A DNA stretch of 64,000 bases from Longimicrobiales bacterium. Lineage in GTDB: Bacteria; Gemmatimonadota; Gemmatimonadetes; Longimicrobiales; RSA9. The position numbers were made by a program, and so were the translations under genes. Positions 16,701 to 26,125 of the stretch are shown one piece after another (within the stretch, counting starts at the first letter, position 1; each line of letters opens with the position of its first letter). The stretch spans positions 1 through 64,000 of the forward strand of contig DATHUY010000037.1 of assembly GCA_035461765.1 (NCBI GenBank), read 5' to 3'. The notes below the pieces were generated by a model, which saw nothing but the letters and a program-made list of their open reading frames with translations, had not been told where the DNA came from and made no database searches.

Positions 16701-19700
16701 TCAGAAGGACGGCCCGCTCATGATATGGAATCGCGGCGAGGAATCGCTGCCGCGCAGCGGGAAACCGACCCCGGCGCGCACCGGCAGGTTGAGGCCGAGG
16801 ATGCCGATGAGTGCGGTCATCTCCGCACCTGCGGCCAGGAGGGGTGAATCCGTTGCGGATGTGGACGTGCACGCGCTGAAGCGCGCCGCCAGCCGGTCGC
16901 TGCACCAGGCGTGGCCGGCATCGGCAAAGGCGGACGCGCTGATGCGGTCGAAGAAGAACGGGCGGAGCGGCGCATCGATGAGCGCGACAGGCAGTCGGTA
17001 CTCGAGCGACGCCGTCCAGGCATTACTGCCGACACGCACGCCGCGCGCGAAGCCGCGGATGGGCAGCAGACCGGAGGATCCGCCGAAATCCCAGGTGGTG
17101 CCGGGCACGGCGATGCGGGTGCCGCCGGCGCCGCCGATCCGGCTGATCGACGCGCCGGGACCGTCGCGCAGCAGACCGCTCACGCGCGCCGCGATGACGT
17201 GGCGAGCGAAGCCCGGCAGTGGCAGAGCGAGATAGCCGGCATTCCAGGACGTGAGCTCGCGATATGACGCGTCGTAGGTGATCGTCCCCTGATCTGTGTC
17301 ACGGGTCCTGATGTCGCTCTCCCATCGACGGCGGGCGGCCACCTGGAGTGTGTACCCGTCCTCCCGGCTGATGGAGAGCGGCGGCGTGACATAGCGAGCC
17401 GTGAACGCGGCGGCGCGCACACCCCACATGTCGTCGTCCGGATCCACGAGTTCCAGGCCGTCGGGGGCATCGAAGAGATAGCGCGAACGCCGCAGCCGCT
17501 CGCCGGCGATGCCGGCCCCGGAGGTCGACCGCCAGCGTGCGCGGGTGAGATCGAGCAGGAGCGCGGCGACATCTTCGCGTTCATCGATATAGGGCTCGCC
17601 GGGCTCCGTGCGCGGGACATACTCATCCCAGTCGCGTTCGAGGATCGCGCTCAGGGTCGGGTGCAGACCGATGCCGGCGATCGTGTGCAGGCCGCGGAAC
17701 GTGTAGCTCAGCCAGCCCTGGTTGCGCCCATCACCCGGTGCGACGGCGAGCGACGCCTGCCAGGAGTGTCGATTGATGAGATCCTGCCCGTAGAGCCAGA
17801 ACCCGATGAAGGTCGCATCCTCCACCGCACCGGTCTCCAGGACCGGGAGCCAGAACTGTGGACGGAGAGAACGCAGCGCGCTGTAGTCACGCGGCTCGCC
17901 CGCCATCGTGTCGGCGTTCTGAAAGGCGATGGCCGCCGAGTCGCCGATCACGTTGTCCGGTGCATACTCCGGACGCGGCGCGAGGGTGTGCGTCAGGCCT
18001 GTGGGCGACGGTGTGCGCCACCGTGCGGTATCGAACGGCATCCGCTCGATGCGGAACCCATCATCGGTATAGGCCGCGTACGCGATCCAGCGGCCGTCGG
18101 GCGATACATCCGGATGGAACGCGCCGGTCAGAACGTTCGTCACCTGGCGCAGCACCGGCGGCGTTCGAGTTCCAGCCGCAGCGTCGCGCGTTAGACGCGC
18201 AACATCGGCCGCGTAGAGGTTGGCGATGCCCGTACGATCTGACGAGAACAGGATCCAGCGACCGTCCGGCGACCAGGCCGGGCCGGCATTGATGCCGAAA
18301 CCATCGGTGATGGTCAGCGCGACTCCGGCCGTGTCGAGTACGACGATGTCGTAGACGCCGCCCGTGCTCCAGCGTGCCACCGCGATGCGCCCACCGGCGG
18401 GATCGAAGCGCGGCAGGCCCCAGTGCGTATCGGGGTCGTAGGCGGTGAGCGGAAGCACGTCGCCGTCTGCCGTGTCCACGAAGACGACCCGGTTCGTGCC
18501 ACCGTCGTTCTGCACTGCCACGACCCGCCCCGCACGTGATACGTCGACATCCTGGAGCCGCGCGCCGTTCGTGATGCGGCGTTCGCTTCCGCCGATGATG
18601 CGAAGGTCGCCGAACACGCGGAACCGGTCGATGAAGTCGATCTCGGACGTAACGAGACGATCACCCGTGAGCCACGCAGCGGACGCCGGCTGGTTGAGCC
18701 GCTCCGACAGGGATTCCGCGCCACTGCCGGCATCGATCACGCGGATGCGCGGAGGCGTGCGCCAGTCGTGCGCGCTATAGGCGATGCGGCTGCCGTCGGG
18801 CGAGAACCGGGGATGGAGGGCGACGGCACGATGCCCGGTCAGTGCGGTCCCTGCAGTCAGTCCCTGCGCACTGAGAACGGCGGCGATGGAATCGCTTCTT
18901 GCCATCACCTCATCCTCCCAGTCACGATACGCATCGCGGAACGTGATGCCGAGGGCATTGCTGCCGACACGGCCGAACCACAGCGACGGGGGGATCACTG
19001 CGCCCGCTGTGGCCCGCACGACGCGCGCGGCGGCATCCGCGCCGTATCTGCGCGCCACGTAGTCCATGAACAGCGAGCCATAAACGTATACGCGCGCGCC
19101 GCCCGGCCAGCGTGCCGAGGTGGACCCGAGCCGGTCGTACTCGTCCATCCGCCCCGCCAGCGCGGCGGTACGAACGATCATCTCGTTGTAGCTGCCATGC
19201 ACGCGGCCCAGTCCGGTCACGGCCGACTCGACCGCTACGGCGAGCCCCTCGACGTTCCAGGCGGGGACACCCACGGCGGGGAACACCGGCCACGGGAGCG
19301 GCGCGCGCCCGAATATCGTCCGGATCAGCCGTCCGAAACCGCTCGTGACGTCCAGGTGGAAGATGTGGGCGAGCTCATGCGTGACGACCAGCTCGATCCA
19401 GTCCCGGGTGTACTGCAGCTCGAACAGATCGACCGGCGGCTTCGCATAGACGACGATGCGGTTGGATGGGAACGGCGTCGCGTAGCCGTTGCTCTGGTCG
19501 ACGTTGTCGGCAACGACGATGTCGATGACTCCGCGCGGCGCGTCCGCAACGAGTGCGGTCAGCGCCGCGTGCGCGCGCTCCGCACTCGCCGCGGCGTGCC
19601 GCGCCAGCGGCTCGAGACCGGCCTCGTACGTGACACGAAAGTGGGAGGATGACAGGGTGCGCCAGGACGCGTCCGCGGCGAGCTGCGCATCGAGCACGGA

Positions 19701-19775
19701 TGGCGTGCCCGCGAGTGCGACGATCGCCGCACCCGCAATGGCCAGCCGCTTCGCCACGACCGTGCGCACGTCCAT
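16701..19775 (-). CDS. Exported metalloprotease - beta-propeller - outer-membrane barrel protein
   Basis: 1024 aa with a Sec signal (cleavage after LDAQ, ~31). Residues ~40-280 form an MA-clan metallopeptidase-like domain with the zinc motif H133-E-L-A-H137 and a downstream glutamate in NVEGLAVAVES. Residues ~310-640 hold WD40/TolB-type propeller repeats (HPRFSPDGSRIAYSA, SPDGRWILFSSDRTG, SPDGRWIAYAAYTDD). The last ~350 residues are beta-strand-rich and end in Phe, as in Omp85/surface-antigen barrels. The protein would sit in the outer membrane with its protease and propeller in the periplasm. Its start lies five bases after the amidase stop, implying co-transcription. Its substrate is unknown. 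Confidence 0.82.
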   Translation of the reverse strand: MDVRTVVAKRLAIAGAAIVALAGTPSVLDAQLAADASWRTLSSSHFRVTYEAGLEPLARHAAASAERAHAALTALVADAPRGVIDIVVADNVDQSNGYATPFPSNRIVVYAKPPVDLFELQYTRDWIELVVTHELAHIFHLDVTSGFGRLIRTIFGRAPLPWPVFPAVGVPAWNVEGLAVAVESAVTGLGRVHGSYNEMIVRTAALAGRMDEYDRLGSTSARWPGGARVYVYGSLFMDYVARRYGADAAARVVRATAGAVIPPSLWFGRVGSNALGITFRDAYRDWEDEVMARSDSIAAVLSAQGLTAGTALTGHRAVALHPRFSPDGSRIAYSAHDWRTPPRIRVIDAGSGAESLSERLNQPASAAWLTGDRLVTSEIDFIDRFRVFGDLRIIGGSERRITNGARLQDVDVSRAGRVVAVQNDGGTNRVVFVDTADGDVLPLTAYDPDTHWGLPRFDPAGGRIAVARWSTGGVYDIVVLDTAGVALTITDGFGINAGPAWSPDGRWILFSSDRTGIANLYAADVARLTRDAAAGTRTPPVLRQVTNVLTGAFHPDVSPDGRWIAYAAYTDDGFRIERMPFDTARWRTPSPTGLTHTLAPRPEYAPDNVIGDSAAIAFQNADTMAGEPRDYSALRSLRPQFWLPVLETGAVEDATFIGFWLYGQDLINRHSWQASLAVAPGDGRNQGWLSYTFRGLHTIAGIGLHPTLSAILERDWDEYVPRTEPGEPYIDEREDVAALLLDLTRARWRSTSGAGIAGERLRRSRYLFDAPDGLELVDPDDDMWGVRAAAFTARYVTPPLSISREDGYTLQVAARRRWESDIRTRDTDQGTITYDASYRELTSWNAGYLALPLPGFARHVIAARVSGLLRDGPGASISRIGGAGGTRIAVPGTTWDFGGSSGLLPIRGFARGVRVGSNAWTASLEYRLPVALIDAPLRPFFFDRISASAFADAGHAWCSDRLAARFSACTSTSATDSPLLAAGAEMTALIGILGLNLPVRAGVGFPLRGSDSSPRFHIMSGPSF

Positions 19776-19780
19776 GCGCG

Positions 19781-21856
19781 TCAGTTCTGCGCGCGTGAGC
19801 GGAGGAACGCCTCGAGCGCGCGCACGTGCGCTGCCGCGATCCGGCGCTGCACTGCCGGGTCACGCAACGCCGCTTCCTGCTCGGGTATCATCATGAACGC
19901 GGTCTCGGTGAGCACGGCGGGCATCCATGTCGGGCGCGCCAGCGCGAGATCGGCACGGCCGAAACCGATGTCGCGCAGACCCAGCTCCTCGAGCAGCTCA
20001 CGCTGGAGCAGCCGCGCCAGTTGCAGCGAATGCGGATGGTAGTAGTACGTGCTCGTGCCGTTGTTCGTCCAGGGGTTCACGCCGTCGGGAAATGCGTTGT
20101 TGTGAACGGACAGCAGTACGTGCACGCCCGAGTCGGCCGCAATCCGCGGGCGATCGCCCAGCGGCACCGTCGTGTCCGTCGTGCGCGTCATGAGGACACG
20201 CGCACCCGCCTCCTGCAACAGATCGCGCAACTGCAGAGCAATGTAGAGATTCGCATCCGCCTCGCGCAGGTCCGTCGGCCCGCGCGTGGACCGGTCTTCA
20301 CCGCCATGCCCCGGATCGACAGCGATGTACATCCCCCGGAGCGGTGCCGCGGGATCGATGACGGGCGGCCGCCGGATGCGAAGCACCAGGGCGCCGCCTG
20401 CATCGAAGAACGTGTCGTAGCCCCACACCGGTTCGGACAGGTGCACGCTGACGCGCAGCACATCCTCCGCCGGCTGACTCCAGGCCGCGCCCTCGATCAG
20501 CGGATCGAGACGCCCGTACTGGAAGAAGTTGATGCGCGACACGGCACCGAACACGTCGATGTGCATGCCATCGCCGTCCTCGACTACCTGGAACGGCAGC
20601 CTGGCCGGTACCGGGATGCGCAGGTCCACGTGCCGGGGTTCCGGCGAGAACCGCACGGCAGCGACGGCGCCGCCCGGATACGTTGCGCCTGGCGGCAGGA
20701 CACGCACGTCCCCGGCCGGCACCCACGCAACCCGGTCATCCGTGAGGCGCACGCGATACATGCCGCCGCGCTGGCCGGTGATGACCAGGTGCGTGCCTGC
20801 CGGCCAGAAGAAATGGAACGGACCGGAAGTATCGACGCGACCGCGCACGCTCCAGTCCGAAGGTGCATTCGCTGGAGCGGTGACGATGCCGACACGCGGC
20901 ATGCCCGTCTCCAGCACGCCAACGTTGAGCCGCAGCGGCTGACGTATCGTATCCGTGCCGGCAATCAGCTCGAGGATCGCGCCCTCGGCCGGGACTGCAG
21001 CTCGCGCCTCGGGACCCACGGCGCGATCCCCTGCCGGCGTGCCGAGCGGCCGATCTCCCTCGGCGCTGTCCACCGGCAGCCGTGCGCCGGCTTGCAGCGA
21101 GCCGATTACCGGACGGGCGACGGCGGTGTCCGGAGTGACGATCGCGCCCTCGACTCTCACGAGTCCCGCGTATCGTACGCTGGCGGCCGCCCGCTGCTGC
21201 GTCGTCAGATCGGCGCGGAATTCATCGCCCGGTGCAGCCATGGTCATCCCGCCCTGCTCCGTCAGTTGCACCCGCCGTCCGTCCGGCAGCACCACGAATG
21301 CGCGGGCGCCCGGCGGCGCACGGAACCCGATCTCGATCACCTCACCGCGTTCCACGGCGAGCGACCCGGACGGATAGACGCCGGTGATGCCGGGCGCGGG
21401 CCCATCGGCAGCGCCCGGCACATTGACGCGCCGCTCGAACGTCGCCGTCTGGGCGTCCCTGGTGGCGTTCAGCCGATACACGCCATCCGCAGGTACGGGG
21501 ATGAACGCGAGGAATCCGCCGTTGGGCGCGACCTGGACTGCCTGGCCGTTGATCGTGAGCTGCGCGCGACCGGAGCCGGTAGAGCCGAAGATGAAGTTGG
21601 AATCGCTCGCCGCGATGGTGGACCCTTCGGGCGGATAGCCGACCTCCAGGCTGAGCGACCCGTCCACGGCGGGAATCGGAGGCAGCTCAGGCGTGCGCCG
21701 CGCTTCCTCCGTGCCGGGCACCGGAATGTCGACGTCAGGCGTGGCCCCCGTCGGCACGGTGGCACAGGCACTCGTGAGAAGCAGTGCGGTGACGGCTCCG
21801 AGCGACAGCGCTCGCGTCGTGGCATTGAAGCGAACGTTGTCGGACACGGCTTTCAT
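19781..21856 (-). CDS. N-acetylmuramoyl-L-alanine amidase, lipoprotein, multidomain
   Basis: 691 aa from ATG 21856 with GGAGG upstream. The N-terminus is a lipoprotein signal with SAC at about residue 32. Residues ~60-420 contain several beta-sandwich and SH3-like segments, probably wall-binding. Residues ~480-690 are an Amidase_3 domain that cleaves the bond between MurNAc and the stem peptide. The zinc ligands are visible: His in DPGHGGEDRS, Glu in LREADANLYI, His in LSVHNNAF, and a catalytic Glu in VLTETAFMM. The next gene, the metalloprotease-barrel protein, begins five bases later, suggesting a two-gene envelope unit. Confidence 0.92.
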   Translation of the reverse strand: MKAVSDNVRFNATTRALSLGAVTALLLTSACATVPTGATPDVDIPVPGTEEARRTPELPPIPAVDGSLSLEVGYPPEGSTIAASDSNFIFGSTGSGRAQLTINGQAVQVAPNGGFLAFIPVPADGVYRLNATRDAQTATFERRVNVPGAADGPAPGITGVYPSGSLAVERGEVIEIGFRAPPGARAFVVLPDGRRVQLTEQGGMTMAAPGDEFRADLTTQQRAAASVRYAGLVRVEGAIVTPDTAVARPVIGSLQAGARLPVDSAEGDRPLGTPAGDRAVGPEARAAVPAEGAILELIAGTDTIRQPLRLNVGVLETGMPRVGIVTAPANAPSDWSVRGRVDTSGPFHFFWPAGTHLVITGQRGGMYRVRLTDDRVAWVPAGDVRVLPPGATYPGGAVAAVRFSPEPRHVDLRIPVPARLPFQVVEDGDGMHIDVFGAVSRINFFQYGRLDPLIEGAAWSQPAEDVLRVSVHLSEPVWGYDTFFDAGGALVLRIRRPPVIDPAAPLRGMYIAVDPGHGGEDRSTRGPTDLREADANLYIALQLRDLLQEAGARVLMTRTTDTTVPLGDRPRIAADSGVHVLLSVHNNAFPDGVNPWTNNGTSTYYYHPHSLQLARLLQRELLEELGLRDIGFGRADLALARPTWMPAVLTETAFMMIPEQEAALRDPAVQRRIAAAHVRALEAFLRSRAQN

Positions 21857-22012
21857 GGCGGACCCTCCACGGGACTGGTTGCGTCGTTGATCCGGCCGCG
21901 CGCTGCCAGAATCTGAAGCGGCTCGCGCACTCCGGTGTCGACTGTCGACGGTGGAGCGCTCGCTCGCCCGGCCGTCTCGGCCTCAGGGCACGTCAAGCAC
22001 CATGCCGCAGCG

Positions 22013-23755
22013 TCAGCTGCCCCCCAGGTTCTGCATTGCGGCGGGGCTGCGCCAGTAGCTCTCATCGCAGAACGAGAACGACGGCGCGTAGGCGGCCGCG
22101 CCGGCGGGCGGTAGCGCTGCGTGATCGGGGCGGATGCCGAAGAGGACCGTGCCCGTCGCCGGCGTCACGCGCATGATGCAGAACGCCTGTGGCTTGCTCA
22201 GCAGCGCCGGTCGCAGATAGGCGTCTGCCGTGCCACCCAGCTGATCGAAGATCACGTAGCGCGCCCCCACCGAGTCGGCTGTGGCGAAGAACGCAGCCGG
22301 ATCCTCGGTGAACGGATAGATGCTGCTGCGGGTGCCCGCCAGCGCGTAGAAGAGCCGCGGCTTGCGCGACAGCACGACGGCATCGTCGGGAAGCATCTGC
22401 GGCGCAAGCTCCGCCAGCTCGAAGAAATCGTCCCATACGGGGCCGACACACGGGTATCGGTCACCGGCTCGGTACAGGTCCGTGCAGGCGCGGCCGGTGC
22501 GCGTCGCCTCCGCGATACCGGGCAGCGCCATGGCCAGCAGCAGCGCGAGCGCCGCCGCGCCCGTCGCAAACGCATAACCGGGCGCGACACGACGCATCGC
22601 CACGAGAAGCATGTCGGCCGCGTAGTACAGGATCAGCGGCAGAACCGGCAGCAGGAACCGCTCACCGGACCACACGTCCGGCCACACGAAGATGAGTCCG
22701 ATATAGAGCGGCAGGAAGAGGTCCGCCGCGCGCGGTGCCCGTATGCGCCGTGCCCACCCCGCCAGCGCGAGCAGGAACGTGGCTACACTGAACAGTATGA
22801 CTGCGGCCGCCGTCCCTCCCGTCAGGAGGATCGGCAGATGGACCGACATGTACTTCCAGTCGTTCTGCACGATGCGACGCAACAGGTCGCCTGCGCCGAT
22901 GCGGCCGAGCCCGGGATCGTACGGATTGATCAGCCAGAACTCCGACACGTAGCCCGCCGGGCCGTAGGTACGCGCGCGCAGCCACCACAGCAGTGCCGGC
23001 ACCCCGACTATCACGAGCAGAACGGCGAGCTGTTTCCAGTGCCTGCGCCATGCGAGCCAGGCGAGCGCAGCCAGCAGCAGCGGCAGCCCCGCCGAGCGCG
23101 TGAAGTACGCGATCGCGACGGCAGCAGCGGCGATTGCGAACCGCTTCCAGTCGTCCGGACGGAGGCGCTCCAGCGCCCAGAGGGCAATCATGGTGAACGC
23201 CCAGAACGGAACGTCGGAAAGGATCCAGCGGCCTTCCTGCAGCACACCCGGAGCGACGGCGAGCGCGACGCCGATGCCGAGCGCGAGCACCGCCCGGCGG
23301 CGGGCGCGGATCCAGAGGAAGCTGAATGCGACAGCAGCAGCAGAGAGCGCGATCACAACCAGCTTGAGCTGCACCCAGGGCTTCAGACCGAGCGCGATAG
23401 CGATTGCGAGTATGGCCGGGAATGCGGGCGGATACTTCGTGTGCGGCGGCAGCGCCGGATCCCACAGCTCCGTGTAGGTGCCGTTCTGAAGCAGTGACTG
23501 TGCGAGCGTGATGTACGCCGCGTTGTCGCCGCCGGTGTGCGGCTGCGGCGCGAACGTGATGAGCGCGAGCACGATGTGCAGGCCCACGAGCGCACACGCG
23601 ATCAGCAGCGGCCGCCGCCGCACGAGGCGGCGGATACTGTGCTCGACCCGGGATCGCGGACGGCTCGCGGTCGACGCCAACTTCTGGCGCGCGCGCGCGG
23701 CGCGTCTGGCCTGGCGCGTCGGCGCGGCACTGCGGCTGGTGCGTTTGCGCGCCAT
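22013..23755 (-). CDS. GT39/ArnT-like membrane glycosyltransferase
   Basis: 580 aa. A positively charged N-terminus of ~45 residues is followed by about ten transmembrane segments to residue ~420 and a C-terminal extracytoplasmic domain. The first periplasmic loop has the acidic pair typical of PMT/ArnT enzymes (PHTGGDNAAYITLAQSL) and the Y-P-P-A-F-P motif. Such enzymes move sugars from polyprenyl-phosphate donors to proteins or lipids on the outer face of the inner membrane. It starts five bases after the stop of the HEAT-repeat lipoprotein gene, so they form an operon. Donor and acceptor cannot be told. Confidence 0.85.
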   Translation of the reverse strand: MARKRTSRSAAPTRQARRAARARQKLASTASRPRSRVEHSIRRLVRRRPLLIACALVGLHIVLALITFAPQPHTGGDNAAYITLAQSLLQNGTYTELWDPALPPHTKYPPAFPAILAIAIALGLKPWVQLKLVVIALSAAAVAFSFLWIRARRRAVLALGIGVALAVAPGVLQEGRWILSDVPFWAFTMIALWALERLRPDDWKRFAIAAAAVAIAYFTRSAGLPLLLAALAWLAWRRHWKQLAVLLVIVGVPALLWWLRARTYGPAGYVSEFWLINPYDPGLGRIGAGDLLRRIVQNDWKYMSVHLPILLTGGTAAAVILFSVATFLLALAGWARRIRAPRAADLFLPLYIGLIFVWPDVWSGERFLLPVLPLILYYAADMLLVAMRRVAPGYAFATGAAALALLLAMALPGIAEATRTGRACTDLYRAGDRYPCVGPVWDDFFELAELAPQMLPDDAVVLSRKPRLFYALAGTRSSIYPFTEDPAAFFATADSVGARYVIFDQLGGTADAYLRPALLSKPQAFCIMRVTPATGTVLFGIRPDHAALPPAGAAAYAPSFSFCDESYWRSPAAMQNLGGS

Positions 23756-23760
23756 TGGCC

Positions 23761-24933
23761 TCAGCCGAACGGGTCGGGCAGCGAGACGGTCTCCATGTTC
23801 GAAGCAGTCAGATAGAAGCTGCCGGAGCGCTCCTCGACCTTCATCCAGCGCACCGGCGAATAGGCACCGTTGCTGCCGAAGCTCACGGTTGCAGTCGTGC
23901 TTCCCAGAAGCCTGGGCTCGATCGCGCCGGGCGGATCGAACGGGGCACCGAATATGTCGTACGTCAGCCGCGTGTCCTGGCGCTGCCGCTCTGCGGAGCC
24001 GGGCCGCTCGCGCAGGAACACGAACCCATCGGTGAACGGGCGCGGCCGCGGCGCGATACCGTCGCCGGCTACGCGTTCGGCTCCATCAGCCAGCGCGCGC
24101 ACGACGATCGTGCGGTCCCGCTCGAACACCACATGCCGCGAGTCCGGCGAGAGAAAGACGGGAATCACGCCCCCGACGGCCTCGATGCGCTCGAGCGTCT
24201 GCAGCACGGTGCCGTCCTTCTCGATACGTACGGTCCCGAAACCCGCATTCCACTGCGGCCAGTATCGCTCCGGGGTGAACGTGATGCGGAAGCCGTCAGT
24301 CGTCTCGCGCACGATCACGCCCGTCGCCGAATCCACATCCAGCGGCGCGCCGCGCTGCTCCGCCAGCTGCACCAGATCCTCGGCGATCGCGCGCAGCTCC
24401 GCATTGGCGGCCCGCGGCATGTACGAGCGCAGCAGCTCGATGTCGCCGTCACCGAGCACCTGCAGCGCCTGGGCCTGTACCTCCGGCGCAGAGTCGGCGA
24501 GCGCCATGCGTGCGACGCCTGCTGCCTCGCGCGGATGCGTCGTGGCGAACTGCCGCATCGCCGACACTGCGGTAGCACGTATACGGACATCCTCCGCATC
24601 GAGCGCGTTGCGGAACACCCGCACGTGTGTGTCCGCGCGTCGCTGCGCCAGAAGGAAAAGCGCGTTCACCCGCACGACCACCGGCGCATTCACGTCCTCC
24701 GCCGCTTCCGCGAGCAGATAGTTCGTGGCTGTACCATGCAGCCGTGCGTAAGCCTGCACGGAGTCCTGCTGTGCGTCCGTGATCGGATAGGGGATCAGCA
24801 TGCGGTAGAGCCGCGCATCGCCGCGCCAGCGGGTTTCATCCAGGTTGGGGTCCACAGGCTCGCGCGCGCCGCCCGTGGCGCAGGCACCGAGGAGTACGGC
24901 CATCAGAATCGCAGCACCGAGACTTCGCTTCAT
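23761..24933 (-). CDS. HEAT-repeat lipoprotein
   Basis: 390 aa from ATG 24933 (a TTG lies just upstream). Lipoprotein signal with LGAC near residue 18. Residues ~60-195 are alpha-helical repeats resembling HEAT/PBS-lyase repeats (VNALFLLAQRR, IRATAVSAMRQFA, VQAQALQVLGDG). Residues ~210-385 look like a beta-propeller or beta-sandwich (FLSPDSRHVVFERD). It is probably a protein-binding scaffold in the envelope. It lies between anmK (37 bases upstream) and the glycosyltransferase (5 bases downstream), suggesting a role in wall or surface-glycan handling; function unknown. Confidence 0.75.
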   Translation of the reverse strand: MKRSLGAAILMAVLLGACATGGAREPVDPNLDETRWRGDARLYRMLIPYPITDAQQDSVQAYARLHGTATNYLLAEAAEDVNAPVVVRVNALFLLAQRRADTHVRVFRNALDAEDVRIRATAVSAMRQFATTHPREAAGVARMALADSAPEVQAQALQVLGDGDIELLRSYMPRAANAELRAIAEDLVQLAEQRGAPLDVDSATGVIVRETTDGFRITFTPERYWPQWNAGFGTVRIEKDGTVLQTLERIEAVGGVIPVFLSPDSRHVVFERDRTIVVRALADGAERVAGDGIAPRPRPFTDGFVFLRERPGSAERQRQDTRLTYDIFGAPFDPPGAIEPRLLGSTTATVSFGSNGAYSPVRWMKVEERSGSFYLTASNMETVSLPDPFG

Positions 24934-24970
24934 CAATCTGTCAGCTCATTATTCAGGATGACGTGGCGGC

Positions 24971-26125
24971 TCACGCGCCACCGCGTCCAGGAGTATAGCT
25001 GCCGAGCACGCGCGGACCGCTCGCGCCCGTCGCCTCAGGCACATTACCCGTCGCGCCCTGGAGGTGTGCCCACGCAAGTGCAGCGAACGCGAGGGCTTCC
25101 TTTGCCGCCGGATCGATACCCAGCGCGTCAGCGCCGGCCGTGACGTCCACGCCGGGCAGCCGCTGGCGGATGCGACTCACGAGCTCGGCGTTCAGTGCGC
25201 CGCCGCCCGTGATGATGACCTCATCGACGCCGCGCGGCAGTGCCCAGCGCTCGATGGCGCCCGCAATGCTGCGCGCCGACATTTCCGTGAGCGTGCAGAT
25301 GAAGGACGCCCACTCCGTCCGGCTCTGCGGGGCTACGCGCTCCGCGAGGCGCTGCACGAATGGACGGCCGAACACTTCCCTGCCCGTGGACTTCGGCGGG
25401 GTGCGCTCGAGGAACGGATGCGCCAGCAGCTCTTCCACGAGCGACTCGTCGGGAGTGCCCGCTGCCGCCCACTGGCCGTCCCGGTCGAACGTGTGCGTAC
25501 CTGATGAGGCCAGCTCGACAGCGGCGTCGATCAGTGCGTTGCCGGGCCCTGTGTCAAACGCGAGGATCGGCTCCGTCGATCCGCGCGGAGGCAGCCACGT
25601 GAGGTTGCCCATGCCGCCGATGTTCTGCAGCACACGGCTGCGGACCGGATGCGAGAACAGCAGACGATCGACCCACGGCACCAGCGGTGCACCCTCGCCG
25701 CCCGCGGCCATGTCGCGCGACCGGAAATCACTGACCACGCCGATGCCGGTGCGCTCGGCGAGCGTCGCCGCACATCCCAGCTGAAGTGTGGCGCCGCGCC
25801 GGCCCTCGCGCGGCGGCTCGTGCCATACCGTCTGTCCGTGCGAGCCGATGACGGCGATCGATTCCGCCGCCACACCCGCGTCCTCGAGGAGGCGAAGGGC
25901 AGCCGCGGAGAACCATTCGCCCAGGTCGGTATTCAGCCGGCACAGGAGTGCTGCACTGCCGTCGACGATGCCATCATGGATCGCGGTGCGCTGTGCAGCC
26001 GTGTACGGCACATCCAGGAATGCGCGCAGCTGCCACGTCGGAGCGTCGATCGCGCCTTCGATCTCGACGAGCGCCGCATCGATGCCATCCAGCGATGTTC
26101 CCGACATCAGCCCGATGACGAGCAC
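24971..26125 (-). CDS. anmK: Anhydro-N-acetylmuramic acid kinase
   Basis: 384 aa starting at GTG 26125, which shares its first base with the murQ TAG stop (TAGTG), so the two are translationally coupled; the longer open frame upstream lies inside murQ. The enzyme hydrolyses and phosphorylates anhydro-MurNAc to MurNAc-6-phosphate. The phosphate-binding motif GLMSGTSLDGIDA opens the protein, followed by GSHGQTVWHEP, NIGGMGNLTWLP, DTGPGNALIDA and ITGGGALN, all characteristic of AnmK. Its product is the substrate of MurQ next door. Confidence 0.95.
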   Translation of the reverse strand: MLVIGLMSGTSLDGIDAALVEIEGAIDAPTWQLRAFLDVPYTAAQRTAIHDGIVDGSAALLCRLNTDLGEWFSAAALRLLEDAGVAAESIAVIGSHGQTVWHEPPREGRRGATLQLGCAATLAERTGIGVVSDFRSRDMAAGGEGAPLVPWVDRLLFSHPVRSRVLQNIGGMGNLTWLPPRGSTEPILAFDTGPGNALIDAAVELASSGTHTFDRDGQWAAAGTPDESLVEELLAHPFLERTPPKSTGREVFGRPFVQRLAERVAPQSRTEWASFICTLTEMSARSIAGAIERWALPRGVDEVIITGGGALNAELVSRIRQRLPGVDVTAGADALGIDPAAKEALAFAALAWAHLQGATGNVPEATGASGPRVLGSYTPGRGGA

